Below, piece by piece: positions 26,262 to 34,704 of a stretch of 64,000 bases of DNA. Numbering within the stretch: position 1 is the first letter of the stretch; every line of letters begins with the position of its first letter. The stretch is from assembly GCF_030411955.1 (NCBI RefSeq), contig NZ_JASNRA010000025.1:1-64000 (forward strand), read 5' to 3'. A model generated the notes under the pieces. It did no database searches. It was not told the DNA's origin and saw nothing but the letters and a program-made list of their open reading frames with translations. A program made the position numbers and the translations under genes. This DNA comes from Massilia sp. YIM B02443 (GTDB taxonomy: Bacteria > Pseudomonadota > Gammaproteobacteria > Burkholderiales > Burkholderiaceae_D).

Positions 26262-26771
26262 ATGTTCAAGTCCACCCTGCGTCTCGCCTTCACCTCGGCA
26301 CTGGTGTCCGCCGCCCTGTGCGCACCGGCCAGCGCGGCCAAGCCGGCCAAGCAGACCTACCAGGATCTCGAGATCAGCGGCGTGCTGCAGGAACTGGTCG
26401 GTCCGTCGCTGCGCTGCGCGTCGAAGTTCGGCGGCACCATCCTCGGCTACGGCTCCAGCCCGACCCTGGGCAAGGTCGGTTTCGTGGCCAACGACTGCAT
26501 CACCCCGAGCGGCACCTCGTTCACCTTCAGCGACGGCATCTTCGTGGTCACCACGCTGACCGGCGAGCAGCTGTTCGCCAAGTACGGCGGCCAGTTCGTG
26601 CCGACCGGCGAAGGCAACAAGTTCGTGTTCAACGGCGCCACCTTCACCATCACCGGCGGCACCGGCCGCTACTTCAAGGCCACCGGCGGCGGCGACCTGA
26701 CCGGCGGCGAAGACATGAGCAACGGCCAGGGCAACATCAAGCTCAAGGGCCGCATCCTGCTGAAGAAGTAA
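26262..26771 (+). CDS. Secreted beta-barrel-like protein (allene-oxide-cyclase/dirigent-like motif)
   Basis: A 169-residue protein with a clear signal peptide (cleavage after PASA, near residue 25). The mature part is rich in glycine and beta-strand sequence and carries GGTGRYFKATGGGDLTG, a motif seen in allene-oxide-cyclase-barrel and dirigent-like proteins, where it closes the barrel. Two cysteines (about residues 52 and 79) could form a disulphide. A single-gene unit with an AT-rich promoter region. Function unknown; fold assignment is tentative. Confidence 0.65.
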   Translation: MFKSTLRLAFTSALVSAALCAPASAAKPAKQTYQDLEISGVLQELVGPSLRCASKFGGTILGYGSSPTLGKVGFVANDCITPSGTSFTFSDGIFVVTTLTGEQLFAKYGGQFVPTGEGNKFVFNGATFTITGGTGRYFKATGGGDLTGGEDMSNGQGNIKLKGRILLKK

Positions 26772-26915
26772 GCCACGACACGCCTGCGCAACGCCCGCGC
26801 GCGGCCTGCACGCGAGTGCGGGCAGGGCGGTTCGAACGGCCGGGCGCCAGCCAGGCCGGACGGCCCGTGCTACCATCGAACTTTTGCGCGTGCCGCCCGG
26901 CGCGCGCACGTTTCG

Positions 26916-27425
26916 ATGCCCCACCGGATTCGCCCGATGCACCTCGCCGACCTGGACGCCGTGATGGCGGTCCAGGCCGCGTGTTATCCACCGTCGATGC
27001 AGGAACCGCGCGCCGTGGTCCGGGCGCGCCTGCTGGCTGCCGCCAGCAGCTGCGCCGTCGCTTTCGATGGCGACGGGGTGTGCGGCTACCTGTTCGCCTA
27101 TCCGTCGCGGCTGGGCGCGGTCACCGATCTCGGCGCGCCGTTCGCGCCGCCGCCGCAACCCGATACCCTGTACCTGCACGACCTGTCTGTCGCGCCGCGC
27201 GCGCACGGCCGCGGACTGGCGCGCGCGCTGGTCGAGCACCTGCTGGCCACCGGCCGCGCGCAGGGCCTGCGCCACGCGGCGCTGGTCTCGGTGCAGGACA
27301 GCGAGCGTTTCTGGACCGGCTTCGGTTTCCGTCCGTCTCGCGCCGCCGGCGCCGACGCCGGCCTGGCCACCTATCCCGGCGCCGCCGTCTACATGGCGCG
27401 CGCCCTCCATCAACTGTCGCTTTAA
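26916..27425 (+). CDS. GNAT-family N-acetyltransferase
   Basis: A 169-residue acetyl-CoA-dependent acyltransferase. The acetyl-CoA-binding motif A is LHDLSVAPRAHGRGLARALV (about residues 87-106), and the late motif B region has SERFWTGFGFRP. The substrate, a small amine or a protein N-terminus, cannot be told. The ABM-domain gene starts 19 bp downstream, so they may be co-transcribed. Confidence 0.88.
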   Translation: MPHRIRPMHLADLDAVMAVQAACYPPSMQEPRAVVRARLLAAASSCAVAFDGDGVCGYLFAYPSRLGAVTDLGAPFAPPPQPDTLYLHDLSVAPRAHGRGLARALVEHLLATGRAQGLRHAALVSVQDSERFWTGFGFRPSRAAGADAGLATYPGAAVYMARALHQLSL

Positions 27426-27444
27426 TCACTATCGAAGGAATGCC

Positions 27445-27741
27445 ATGTCCCAGCAAGTCACCGTCATCGCCACCCTGCATGCCCGTCCCGGCCAGGAAGC
27501 CGCGCTCGAAGCGCGCATGCGCATCATGATCGAAGCCACCCGCAAGGAGGCCGGCTGCATCCGCTATGACATGCACCGCGCCGCCGACGACCCGGCCAGC
27601 CTGATCATGGTCGAGTACTGGACCAGCGCCGAGGCGCTGCAGCAGCATGACGACAGCAGCCACATGGCGGCGCTGGGCCGCGACTTGCCGGACCTGGTCG
27701 ACCGGCCGGTCGAGGTGCGCAAGTTTTCCCAGGTCGCCTGA
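27445..27741 (+). CDS. Antibiotic biosynthesis monooxygenase (ABM) domain protein
   Basis: A 98-residue single-domain ferredoxin-like protein with the ABM pattern: VTVIATLHARPGQEAALEA at the start, KEAGCIRYDMHRA in the centre and FMxEYW-like LIMVEYWTSAEAL. Such dimeric proteins act as cofactor-free quinol or anthrone monooxygenases (YgiN-like) or as haem or aldehyde-handling enzymes. A GAAGGA precedes the ATG. Probably co-transcribed with the upstream acetyltransferase. Confidence 0.85.
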   Translation: MSQQVTVIATLHARPGQEAALEARMRIMIEATRKEAGCIRYDMHRAADDPASLIMVEYWTSAEALQQHDDSSHMAALGRDLPDLVDRPVEVRKFSQVA

Positions 27742-27794
27742 CTGTCGAGAAATTTGACAGTAGTAAATACGCAGCATACCCGCCGGAAAAAATC

Positions 27795-27808
27795 CTGATT
27801 TAAATCAA
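27795..27808. promoter_or_regulatory. FNR/Anr-like box
   Basis: CTGATTTAAATCAA matches the FNR/Anr consensus TTGATNNNNATCAA at nine of ten specified bases and contains a perfect TGATTTAAATCA palindrome. It lies 74 bp before the start of the downstream PEP-CTERM gene, a plausible activator position. A single occurrence in an AT-rich spacer could be chance. Confidence 0.4.
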
Positions 27809-27881
27809 GGAAGTAGCGTTATGGCTGAGTTCTGGCGCACTTCTTGCTCCTTTCTTTTACTGAGTTACCTGGAGGAGCAAG

Positions 27882-28490
27882 ATGATGTTACGTATTACTT
27901 CGATGTTGTTCGCGGCCGCCCTGCTGGCCCAACCGGCGGAAGCCGGTGTAATGTATTCCTGGCACCAGACTGCCGCGTCCGATACCATGCCTCCAGGCAT
28001 GAATCTGGAGTTGGTGTTCTCGGATCAGGCCGTCAAGCAGGGCAAGCTTAAGCTGGACATCTTCGCCAGCTGCGCCCAGGGTGGCAGTTGCTACGATGGG
28101 CAAGACAGCTTGCTGTCCCTGCGTTACTGGTTTGATCGCGATTACGGAGGCGCTTCTCCATCGCGTATCAATTACATTGATTATGGATACCGGAGCAGGC
28201 CGCAGTACTACAGCGACATGATTTCGCTCGATCTGACATTCTTGCCGGACGGGTTGCTGAGTGGCTCAATTTCCGCCAACGATTCCAACAGCGATTTCAG
28301 GATGGCCAGCACTGGTTCGATATTCACGGTGAACTGGGCCGCCAGCGATGAAGGCCCATGTACCTTTACGATTCCAGAGTGCAGCGGGGAAATGGGCCAG
28401 TTGCGCGCAGAGGTACCCGAGCCATCGAGCGCCGCCATCGCCGGCCTGGGCCTGCTGGCCGCCTGGTTCGGTCGCCGCCGCCGGCGCTGA
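27882..28490 (+). CDS. PEP-CTERM sorting domain protein
   Basis: A 202-residue exported protein: a signal peptide ending at AEAG (about residue 22), a beta-rich body with paired cysteines (CAQGGSC and CTFTIPEC), and a C-terminal VPEPSSAAIAGLGLLAAWFG followed by RRRRR, the PEP-CTERM exosortase signal. A strong GGAGGAG ribosome-binding site lies just before the ATG. Role unknown, probably an envelope or exopolysaccharide-associated protein. Confidence 0.85.
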   Translation: MMLRITSMLFAAALLAQPAEAGVMYSWHQTAASDTMPPGMNLELVFSDQAVKQGKLKLDIFASCAQGGSCYDGQDSLLSLRYWFDRDYGGASPSRINYIDYGYRSRPQYYSDMISLDLTFLPDGLLSGSISANDSNSDFRMASTGSIFTVNWAASDEGPCTFTIPECSGEMGQLRAEVPEPSSAAIAGLGLLAAWFGRRRRR

Positions 28491-28505
28491 TCCATCCACC
28501 GACCT

Positions 28506-29333
28506 TCACGCGGCCTGCTCGATCCGTTCCCGGATCCAGGCCGCGCAATCGGCCGCCCGCAGCGGCTTCGAAAAGTAATACCCCTGGATCTGGTCGCACT
28601 CGGCGCGCCGCGGCGCCGCGACCTGGTCCGCCGTCTCCACGCCTTCCGCGATCACGGTCAGCCGCGACCGGTGCGCCATCGCGATCATCGCCTGCACGAT
28701 GGCCAGCGATTCCGGGCTGTGCGCCATGTCGTCGATGAACGACCTGTCGATCTTGAGCTTGTCGACCGGCAGCCGGGTGAGGTAGGCGAAGCTCGCATGG
28801 CCGGTGCCGAAGTCGCCGATGCTGAGCGTGACGCCGCGCTCGCGCAGCTGGCGCATCACCACCACGCTACGCGCCGGACCGGCCATCGACAGGCTTTCGG
28901 TCAGCGACTGCGCCGCCATCGCCAGCTGGCGGTGATAGATCAGCTGCTCGACCATCCGCGCCAGGTCGCCCAGGCATTCCAGGCCGGCCTGGTCGAGCGT
29001 GCGCGGTTCGTGGTCGAGCACGATCGGATTGCCGGCGAAACGTCGGTCACGGGTGGCGTCCGGCACCACCATCGGTTCGTCGCTGAGAATCGCATGGCCG
29101 CAGAACGAGACGTCGCGCGCCGTACTGTGCGGCTCGAAGCCGCAGCGCGACTTGAACCATTGAACGTCCTTGCCGACCAGCGACACCAGAGCGATCGGTG
29201 CGCCGGTGACGCGGCTGGCCATGCGGGTAATGCGGTCGAACGCCTCCTCGGGTGCGCTGCCGGGCAGGCGGGTGGCATGGTGGAGGGCGGCGAGCCGCCG
29301 CACCTCGTCGGGCGGAATGCGTCGTGCTCCCAT
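28506..29333 (-). pseudogene. GAF domain fused to half an EAL domain (eroded c-di-GMP gene)
   Basis: A 275-residue open frame. Residues 1-115 are a GAF domain (KDVQWFKSRCGF; ARDVSFCGHAI) that jumps from NPIVL straight to DHEPRTLD, lacking the usual 25 or so residues between. From about residue 140 the sequence is the second half of an EAL domain (SLTESLSM; LSIGDFGTGHASFAYL; KLKIDRSF; AEGVETADQ; QGYYFSKPL). The GGDEF domain, the EAL motif and the first half of the EAL domain are missing, and the DDFGTG metal-binding pair is GDFGTG. It looks like a GAF-GGDEF-EAL gene reduced by in-frame deletions and cannot be an active phosphodiesterase. It could still be translated, perhaps as a sensory fragment. 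Confidence 0.65.
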
Positions 29334-29489
29334 GCGTGACGGTCCAAGTCCACGAGCGAAAGCCCCGGGACGATCCCGGCCGTGCCGAGAGCCCGTGAGT
29401 GTCTGGCGGGCAGGAGTACTGCGCCAGATGTGGCTGCCGTTTGCAAACGGCGTAGCCCAGGCGTGCGCGGGGCCGGCCCGCGCCGTGCA

Positions 29490-30050
29490 TCAGGCCAGCG
29501 ATGCGAGCAGCGCCGCGGTGTCGTTCGCGCCCATGCGCCGCGCCGCATCCAGTGCACTGACGCCGTCGGCGTCGCGCGCCGCCGGGTCGGCGCCGCGCTC
29601 GACCAGCAGGCGCAGGATGTCGGTGCGGTTGAACATGGCCGCGAACATCAGCGCGGTCTTGCCGGAAGGGCCGGGGTGGTCCGGCCGCGCGCCCTGGTCG
29701 AGCAGCAGGGTGGCGACGCCGAGGTCGCCCTTGAAGGCGGCCCCGTGCAGCGGGCTCTGGCCGGCGTCGTTCATCAGTTCCGGATCGGCGCCGTGCTCGA
29801 GCAGCACGCGCACCGCGTCCAGGTGGCCGTGGTAGGCGGCCAGCATCAGCAGGCTGTCGCCGCGCTCGTTGCGCAGGTTGGGCGGCAGGCCCTGGGCCAG
29901 CAGGGCGTCCAGCGGCTCGGCGTCGCCGGCGCGGGCGTGCTGGAACACCTGGCGCACCCAGGCGAGGGTGGCTTCGTCGAGTTCGGCGGCTGCGGGCGCT
30001 GCGCCGGGGGCGTTGTTGGACGATTCGTTGGTCGATTCATTGGACTGCAT
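29490..30050 (-). CDS. Ankyrin-repeat protein
   Basis: A 186-residue protein with a low-complexity N-terminus rich in Asn, Ser and Ala (residues 1-30) and then four to five ankyrin repeats (GDSLLMLAAYHGHLDAVRVL; GQSPLHGAAFKGDLGVATLL; GKTALMFAAMFNRTDILRLL; DGVSALDAARRMGANDTAAL). No signal peptide, so probably a cytoplasmic protein-binding scaffold. ATG 30050 is chosen because the conserved part follows and the upstream codons look non-coding. No partner gene is evident. Confidence 0.88.
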   Translation of the reverse strand: MQSNESTNESSNNAPGAAPAAAELDEATLAWVRQVFQHARAGDAEPLDALLAQGLPPNLRNERGDSLLMLAAYHGHLDAVRVLLEHGADPELMNDAGQSPLHGAAFKGDLGVATLLLDQGARPDHPGPSGKTALMFAAMFNRTDILRLLVERGADPAARDADGVSALDAARRMGANDTAALLASLA

Positions 30051-30209
30051 GGTGACTCCGGTGATGTCGAGGTTCGCTGAGAGCATAGCAGGGCCTGCGC
30101 CAATGATACGTTCCGGCATCCGGCGAGTCTGATCGCCGTCCGACCTCGACTATAAAATGTAACTAACCCACGGAGTCTAGTGAACCACAAAATCTCGCCA
30201 GCAAGAAAC

Positions 30210-30227
30210 GGGGTCGCGATTGACCCC
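30210..30227 (-). terminator. Probable terminator of the MFS gene
   Basis: A 6-bp perfect stem (GGGGTC / GACCCC) with a 6-nt loop lies 18 bp beyond the MFS stop, followed on the reverse strand by GTTTCTTGC. It is modest in stability. Confidence 0.45.
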
Positions 30228-30244
30228 ATCGTGCTTCACAGGTG

Positions 30245-31462
30245 TTACGGCGCTTCGGCAATGCGGCGCGCTGCCGTATGCTCGGCCGCTTCCATCACCC
30301 ACACCGGCAACGCCACCGCAGGCAGCAGCATGCCCGCGATCAGCGCGGCGTGCCAGCCGAGTTCTGCGTACAGCCACCCGCCCAACGCCGAACCGAAGGC
30401 GCCGCCGGCGAAGAACAGCGCGAAGTACAAGCCGTTCAGGCGGCTGCGCACCTCGGCGCCGAGCGTGAACAGCGCGCGCTGGCCGAGCACCAGGTTGGCG
30501 GCGACGGCGGCGTCGAGCACGATCGCGGCCACGGCCAGCAAGCCCAGCGCCGGCATCTTGGCCTGCGGCGCGAGCAGCGGCAGTGCAAAGCTCAGGCTGC
30601 CGAGCACGAGGGCGAAGAAAGTGGCGCCGAGCGTGCGGCCGGCGTCGGCCAGGCGTCCGGCAATCGGCGAGGCCACGGCGCCGGCCATGCCGACCAGGGC
30701 GAACACGGCGATGCCATTCTGGCTCAGCCCGAACTGCGGGCCGCCCAGCGCCTGCGGCACCACGGTCCAGAACAGGCTGAAGGCGCCGAACAGGCCGGCG
30801 TGGTACAGCGCGCGGCGGCGCAGCACAGTCGTCGTCGTGAACAGCGACCACAGCGATCCGATCAGCGCCAGGTAGCGCGGCGCCGGACCGGGCCGGCGCT
30901 GCGGCAGCTTGAAGTGCAGCAGCACGGCCAGCGCCAGCACCAGCGCCGCGGCGATGCCGAACACGGCGTGGTAGCCGCCGGCGCCCGCCAGCACGCTGGC
31001 CACCGGGCGCGCCAGCATGATCCCGAGCAGCAGCCCGCTGACCACCTTGCCGACCGTCTGCCCGCGCGTCGCTTCCGGCGCCAGGTGGGCGGCGAAGGGC
31101 ACCAGCACCTGCGCCACCACGGCGCCCAGGCCGATGGCAAGCGCAGCCAGCAGGAATTGCCAGGCTTGACTGGCGGTGGCCGCCAGCAGCAGGGCGGCGG
31201 CGGTGGCCAGCAGGCCGCCCACGATCAGGCGCCGGTTCTCGAGCAGGTCGCCCAGCGGCACGATGAACAGCAGGCCGAGGGTGTAGCCGATCTGGGTCAG
31301 CGTCACCACCAGCCCGGCGGCGGCGGGCGGGATGCCGAGCGCGGCGCTGATGTTGGCGACCAGCGGCTGGGCGTAATACAGGTTGGCGACGATGATGCCG
31401 GCGGCTGCGGCGAGCAGCGCCGTCATGCCGGGTGTGATGGTGGGGTGTGCTGAGGCTTGCAT
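30245..31462 (-). CDS. MFS transporter (DHA1-like, YgaY type)
   Basis: A 405-residue permease with about 12 helices. The first helix carries IIVANLYYAQPLVANISAAL and the cytoplasmic loop GDLLENRRLIVGG is the MFS motif A region. It resembles YgaY/arabinose-efflux-like proteins. ATG 31462 is taken as the start; an in-frame ATG 12 codons upstream is possible. It is divergent from a LysR gene across 106 bp, a classic regulator-target pair. Substrate unknown, export likely. Confidence 0.88.
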   Translation of the reverse strand: MQASAHPTITPGMTALLAAAAGIIVANLYYAQPLVANISAALGIPPAAAGLVVTLTQIGYTLGLLFIVPLGDLLENRRLIVGGLLATAAALLLAATASQAWQFLLAALAIGLGAVVAQVLVPFAAHLAPEATRGQTVGKVVSGLLLGIMLARPVASVLAGAGGYHAVFGIAAALVLALAVLLHFKLPQRRPGPAPRYLALIGSLWSLFTTTTVLRRRALYHAGLFGAFSLFWTVVPQALGGPQFGLSQNGIAVFALVGMAGAVASPIAGRLADAGRTLGATFFALVLGSLSFALPLLAPQAKMPALGLLAVAAIVLDAAVAANLVLGQRALFTLGAEVRSRLNGLYFALFFAGGAFGSALGGWLYAELGWHAALIAGMLLPAVALPVWVMEAAEHTAARRIAEAP

Positions 31463-31568
31463 GGCGCGATCCTTTCTTGGCTTGATGGTTGAGTCCATTC
31501 TAGGAAGAGTTCAGCAAAAGATAATTAGTGCATAATCCGCTCATACAATTCACATCATATGAACAATC

Positions 31569-32489
31569 ATGGACAAAGTACGGGCGATGCAGACCTTTGT
31601 GCGGATCGTCGAGGCCAACAGTTTCTCAAAGGCGGCCGAGTCGCTCAATCTCCCGCGCGCGTCGCTGACCGCCACCATGCAGACGCTGGAGCGCCATCTG
31701 GGCGCCCAGCTCCTGAAGCGCACCACGCGCCGCCTGTCGCTCACGCCCGAGGGCGAGCGCTATTACCAGCAGTGCGGCGAGATCCTGGCCGCGATCGACG
31801 CCGCCGAAGCCGAGTTCCTCGGTGAGGAGGGCCGGCGCCTGAACGGCAGCCTGCGCATCGACCTGCCGGGCGCGCTTGGGCGCAGCGTGGTGTTGCCGCG
31901 CATCGCCGAGTTCCGTGAGCGTCACCCCGAGCTGCAACTGACGATCAGCCAGAGCGACCGCCTGGTCGACCTCACCGCCGAAGGCATCGACTGCGCGCTG
32001 CGCGTCGGCACGCTGCAGGATTCGGCGCTGGTGGCGCGCCGCATCGGCCTGATGCGCTTCACGATCGCCGCCGCCCCAGGCTACCTGCAGCGGCGCGGCG
32101 TGCCGGCCTCGATGGACGAGTTGCCGCAGCACGAGGCCGTGGTCCACTTTTCCGGCCGCACCGGCCGCGCCTTCGACTGGGAAGTCGAGCATGACGGCAC
32201 GCTCGGGAAAGTGCCGATGCAGGGCGGCGTCGCCGTCAACGACGCCGAGGCCAACCTGCTGTGCGCGCTGCAGGGACTCGGCCTGGCGCAACTGGGGCGC
32301 TACCAGGCCCGCGCCCACGTGGCAGCGGGCACACTGGTCGAGGTGCTGCCCGGCGTGACGCCGACCCCGATGCCGGTGTCGCTCCTGTATCCGCGCGGCC
32401 GCATGTCCAGTCCGCGCCTGCAAGCCTTCGCCGCCTGGCTGGCCGCCATCTTCGACGACGATCCCGACTTGCGCCTGGCGCACGATTGA
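31569..32489 (+). CDS. LysR-family transcriptional regulator
   Basis: A 306-residue regulator with an N-terminal helix-turn-helix (about residues 2-60; FVRIVEANSFSKAAESLNLP, then ARASLTATMQTLERHLG). Its effector domain resembles the CrgA/DsdC-like subgroup (RIDLPGALGRSVVLPRIAEF). Divergent from the adjacent MFS gene, which it most likely controls. The AT-rich 31463-31568 gap would hold both promoters and the LysR site. Confidence 0.9.
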   Translation: MDKVRAMQTFVRIVEANSFSKAAESLNLPRASLTATMQTLERHLGAQLLKRTTRRLSLTPEGERYYQQCGEILAAIDAAEAEFLGEEGRRLNGSLRIDLPGALGRSVVLPRIAEFRERHPELQLTISQSDRLVDLTAEGIDCALRVGTLQDSALVARRIGLMRFTIAAAPGYLQRRGVPASMDELPQHEAVVHFSGRTGRAFDWEVEHDGTLGKVPMQGGVAVNDAEANLLCALQGLGLAQLGRYQARAHVAAGTLVEVLPGVTPTPMPVSLLYPRGRMSSPRLQAFAAWLAAIFDDDPDLRLAHD

Positions 32490-32557
32490 GTTTCCTCAGG
32501 CGGGGCCAGCAGTACGGTCGGCACCATGGGGAGGCCGACCGCCGCCCAGGAGTCTCC

Positions 32558-32956
32558 ATGCCGCATCCCGTCCGCTCGCTAGTCCGACTGTTCGCCTGTC
32601 TCGGGGCCTGCATGGCGTCCGGCGCGGCGCCCGCGTCCATCCCTTATGTCTATCCATTCAACAGCATGAGCGGCCAGGAGGTGATCGAGCGCCGCCTCAA
32701 GCAGCCTAAGTCGCAGCTCGACTACATCAACCGCGAAAAGGTCGAGGCCTACCTGAACGGCATCAAGGACGGCGCCCACGGCACTGCATGGTGCCTGACC
32801 CGGCCGGTGCTGCCGCAGGAACTGAACCTGGCCGTGGTGCAGCGCCTGAAGGAAAGCCGCAAGCCGGCCGAGCTGAAAGGCAATGCGGCGCCGCTGGTGC
32901 TGGCAGAGTTGCGCCGCCGCTTCCCATGCGAGAAACCGCGCAAGGCCAGGCGTTGA
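32558..32956 (+). CDS. Rap1a/Tai-like small secreted protein
   Basis: A 132-residue protein with an N-terminal hydrophobic signal (LVRLFACLGACMASGAAPAS). The rest resembles the Rap1a/Tai fold: MSGQEVIERRL, YLNGIKDGAHGTAWCL, then a helix and a final LRRRFPCEK, with two cysteines placed as in that family (about residues 73 and 125). Rap1a proteins are periplasmic immunity proteins against type VI secretion amidase-like effectors, but no effector or T6SS gene is near, so an immunity role is not supported here. A GGAG precedes the ATG. Confidence 0.55.
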   Translation: MPHPVRSLVRLFACLGACMASGAAPASIPYVYPFNSMSGQEVIERRLKQPKSQLDYINREKVEAYLNGIKDGAHGTAWCLTRPVLPQELNLAVVQRLKESRKPAELKGNAAPLVLAELRRRFPCEKPRKARR

Positions 32957-33139
32957 TTGCGTGGGCAGCCGGACGGCCGCACAGCGTATTGACAATGGCG
33001 CCCATCACGCAGCGTGATTACCAAACGCTCTGCGATAACTGCCGCAAGTGATGTCGATTCCGCTATCATGCCGGACGCGAGCGGGCGGAGGCTGTCTGCC
33101 GGCCCGCCTTCACGCATCACAGCCCATACAGGAGTACAC

Positions 33140-33448
33140 ATGAAGAAGCACCTGATCCTGGCTGCGACGTTCGCCGTCGCCGCTGTCCCGGCCGCCCACG
33201 CCAGCCCGGAACTGGCCAAGGCCAAGGCCTGCATGGCTTGCCACGCGGTCGGCAACAAGCTGGTCGGTCCGGCCTACAAGGACGTCGCCGCCAAGTATGC
33301 GAAAGACGGCGGCGCCGAGGCCAAGCTGGCCCTGAAGATCCAGAAGGGCAGCAGCGGCACCTGGGGCCCGATCCCGATGCCGGCCAATCCGCAAGTGAGC
33401 GACGCCGAGGCCAAGGCCCTGGCCAAATGGGTCCTGTCCCAGAAATGA
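33140..33448 (+). CDS. Class I cytochrome c (c551/c552 type)
   Basis: A 102-residue periplasmic cytochrome. A signal peptide (cleavage near AHA-S, residue 21) is followed by a single haem motif CMACH (31-35) and the distal WGPIPMPAN methionine-ligand loop. Mature size (about 80) fits c551/c552, soluble electron carriers to terminal oxidases or denitrification enzymes. GGAG stands 6 bp before the ATG. It has its own terminator. Confidence 0.93.
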   Translation: MKKHLILAATFAVAAVPAAHASPELAKAKACMACHAVGNKLVGPAYKDVAAKYAKDGGAEAKLALKIQKGSSGTWGPIPMPANPQVSDAEAKALAKWVLSQK

Positions 33449-33454
33449 TGTCCG

Positions 33455-33482
33455 GCGGCGCAATGCGCCGCTTCTCATTTTC
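33455..33482 (+). terminator. Probable terminator of the cytochrome c gene
   Basis: A perfect 7-bp stem (GCGGCGC / GCGCCGC) with an AAT loop, followed by TTCTCATTTTC. It lies 6 bp after the stop codon. Confidence 0.65.
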
Positions 33483-33608
33483 GGACCGGGATTATCGTTT
33501 TATTGATAATCCTTTCTCGAAATGCCCGCCGCCCGTTTTATATCCGATTCGATCCGCTGGCTTATTCCTTGCATATTCCGGTTTATCTGATTATGTCGGG
33601 AACTGCGG

Positions 33609-34340
33609 ATGTTATTGAATAACGATGTCATCGAATATGCGGGCACGCCGAATCGTGTGATCCGGATTCTCTGGATCGACCAGCAACGTGATCTCGCTTA
33701 TACCTTTGAACTGGGCTGCGCCACTGCCTGGCCGCGACCGGTCGCCCTGGCTTCGCTGGCCGCCGATCTGCAGGCACGCCGTGCGCGGCTGCTGCTGACC
33801 GACCCGTATCGGGCACGGCCCCGGCAAGACCCACCCGAGCATCACCGCCAACTCCAGGCCAGGGCCTGGGACGCGGTGCGCGCCCTGCACGAACAGCGGC
33901 CGGACGTCTACCTGCGCGTCGCACGTGCAAAGGCGGTTGCCGGATATGCCTCCGAGCACGGCATGTCGCGCGCCAACCTGATGCGCTACCTGCGCCGCTA
34001 CTGGGAGCGCGGCCAGACCCCGGACGCGCTGCTGCCCGACTACGCCAACTCCGGTGCGCCCGGCAAGGCCCGCGAAGCGAGCGGCGGCGTCAAGCGCGGC
34101 CGCCCGAGCAAGCGCGCCGTTGCCGGCCCAAACGTCGACGCCGCCATGCGCGCCATTTTCCAGGCAGCCGTCGCGCGCCACGCCGCCACTCACGCGGAGT
34201 TCTCGCGGCGCGCCGCCTACCGCAGCCTGCTCGCCGAACACTTCGCCGGCGCCAACCCCGGCGCCATTCCCAGCTACGGCCAGTTCATCTACTGGCTTGC
34301 GCGGGACAGCCACCGGACGGTGCAAAAGCCGGTGCGCTAA
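33609..34340 (+). pseudogene. TnsB-like transposase N-terminal fragment (no DDE domain)
   Basis: A 243-residue open frame resembling only the N-terminal DNA-binding part of TnsB/Mu-type transposases: IRILWIDQQRDLAYTFEL at the start, LMRYLRRYWERGQTPDALLP with the following DYANSGAPGK in the middle, KRGRPSKRAV, then SYGQFIYWLARDS just before the stop. In TnsB the RNase-H-like catalytic core (DDE, integrase fold) would follow, giving 600-700 residues; here translation ends and the next 360 bp are non-coding. No tnsA, tnsC or transposon ends are visible. The flanks are AT-richer than the rest of the window, consistent with imported DNA. Most likely a transposon remnant; a domesticated DNA-binding protein is possible. 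Confidence 0.65.
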
Positions 34341-34704
34341 CCCAATCAAGTGCGTATTGGCTCCACTGCAGTGCAGCACCAAATTGGGCGTCACGCCATC
34401 AATCCACCGCGCGTCGTTTAGCGGCGCCAATTCATCAAAATGCGCCTGTAAATATAGTGCGCTTCCGATAAAAAATAGTTCTCAAATTCGCCGCCTGACA
34501 CTTCTGTAAATATTCTGGGCGGCGATAAAGCCGGCACGACTATATTTTCTCGCCGCCCGAAGTTGGCGCCATATCTTGTCGATCCCTTCTTAACGACTTT
34601 ATTTTCACAATATTCACTGTGAATTTATCTGACCCGAATTGGCACAGGTATTGCTGAAAGGCCATTAATTCTTGGTTTTTCAGTGTTGACTTGTGGAGGT
34701 GTGG
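34341..34704. other. AT-rich intergenic region before the amine oxidase locus
   Basis: A 364-bp stretch visibly richer in A and T than its surroundings, especially 34440-34690. No coding sequence is supported on either strand. It should contain the promoter of the downstream locus; a small ATTCAC-T-GTGAAT inverted repeat (34612-34624) could be a regulator site. It probably also includes the scar left by loss of the rest of the TnsB gene. Confidence 0.5.

Noticed and set aside
32558..33448. Toxin-immunity pair formed by the Rap1a-like gene and its neighbour
   Set aside because: The neighbour is an ordinary cytochrome c with its own terminator; no toxin is present.
34360..34690. Transposon terminal repeats flanking the TnsB fragment
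   Set aside because: Several short repeats and a small palindrome occur in the AT-rich gap, but no repeated 20-bp-class TnsB sites or target duplication could be paired.
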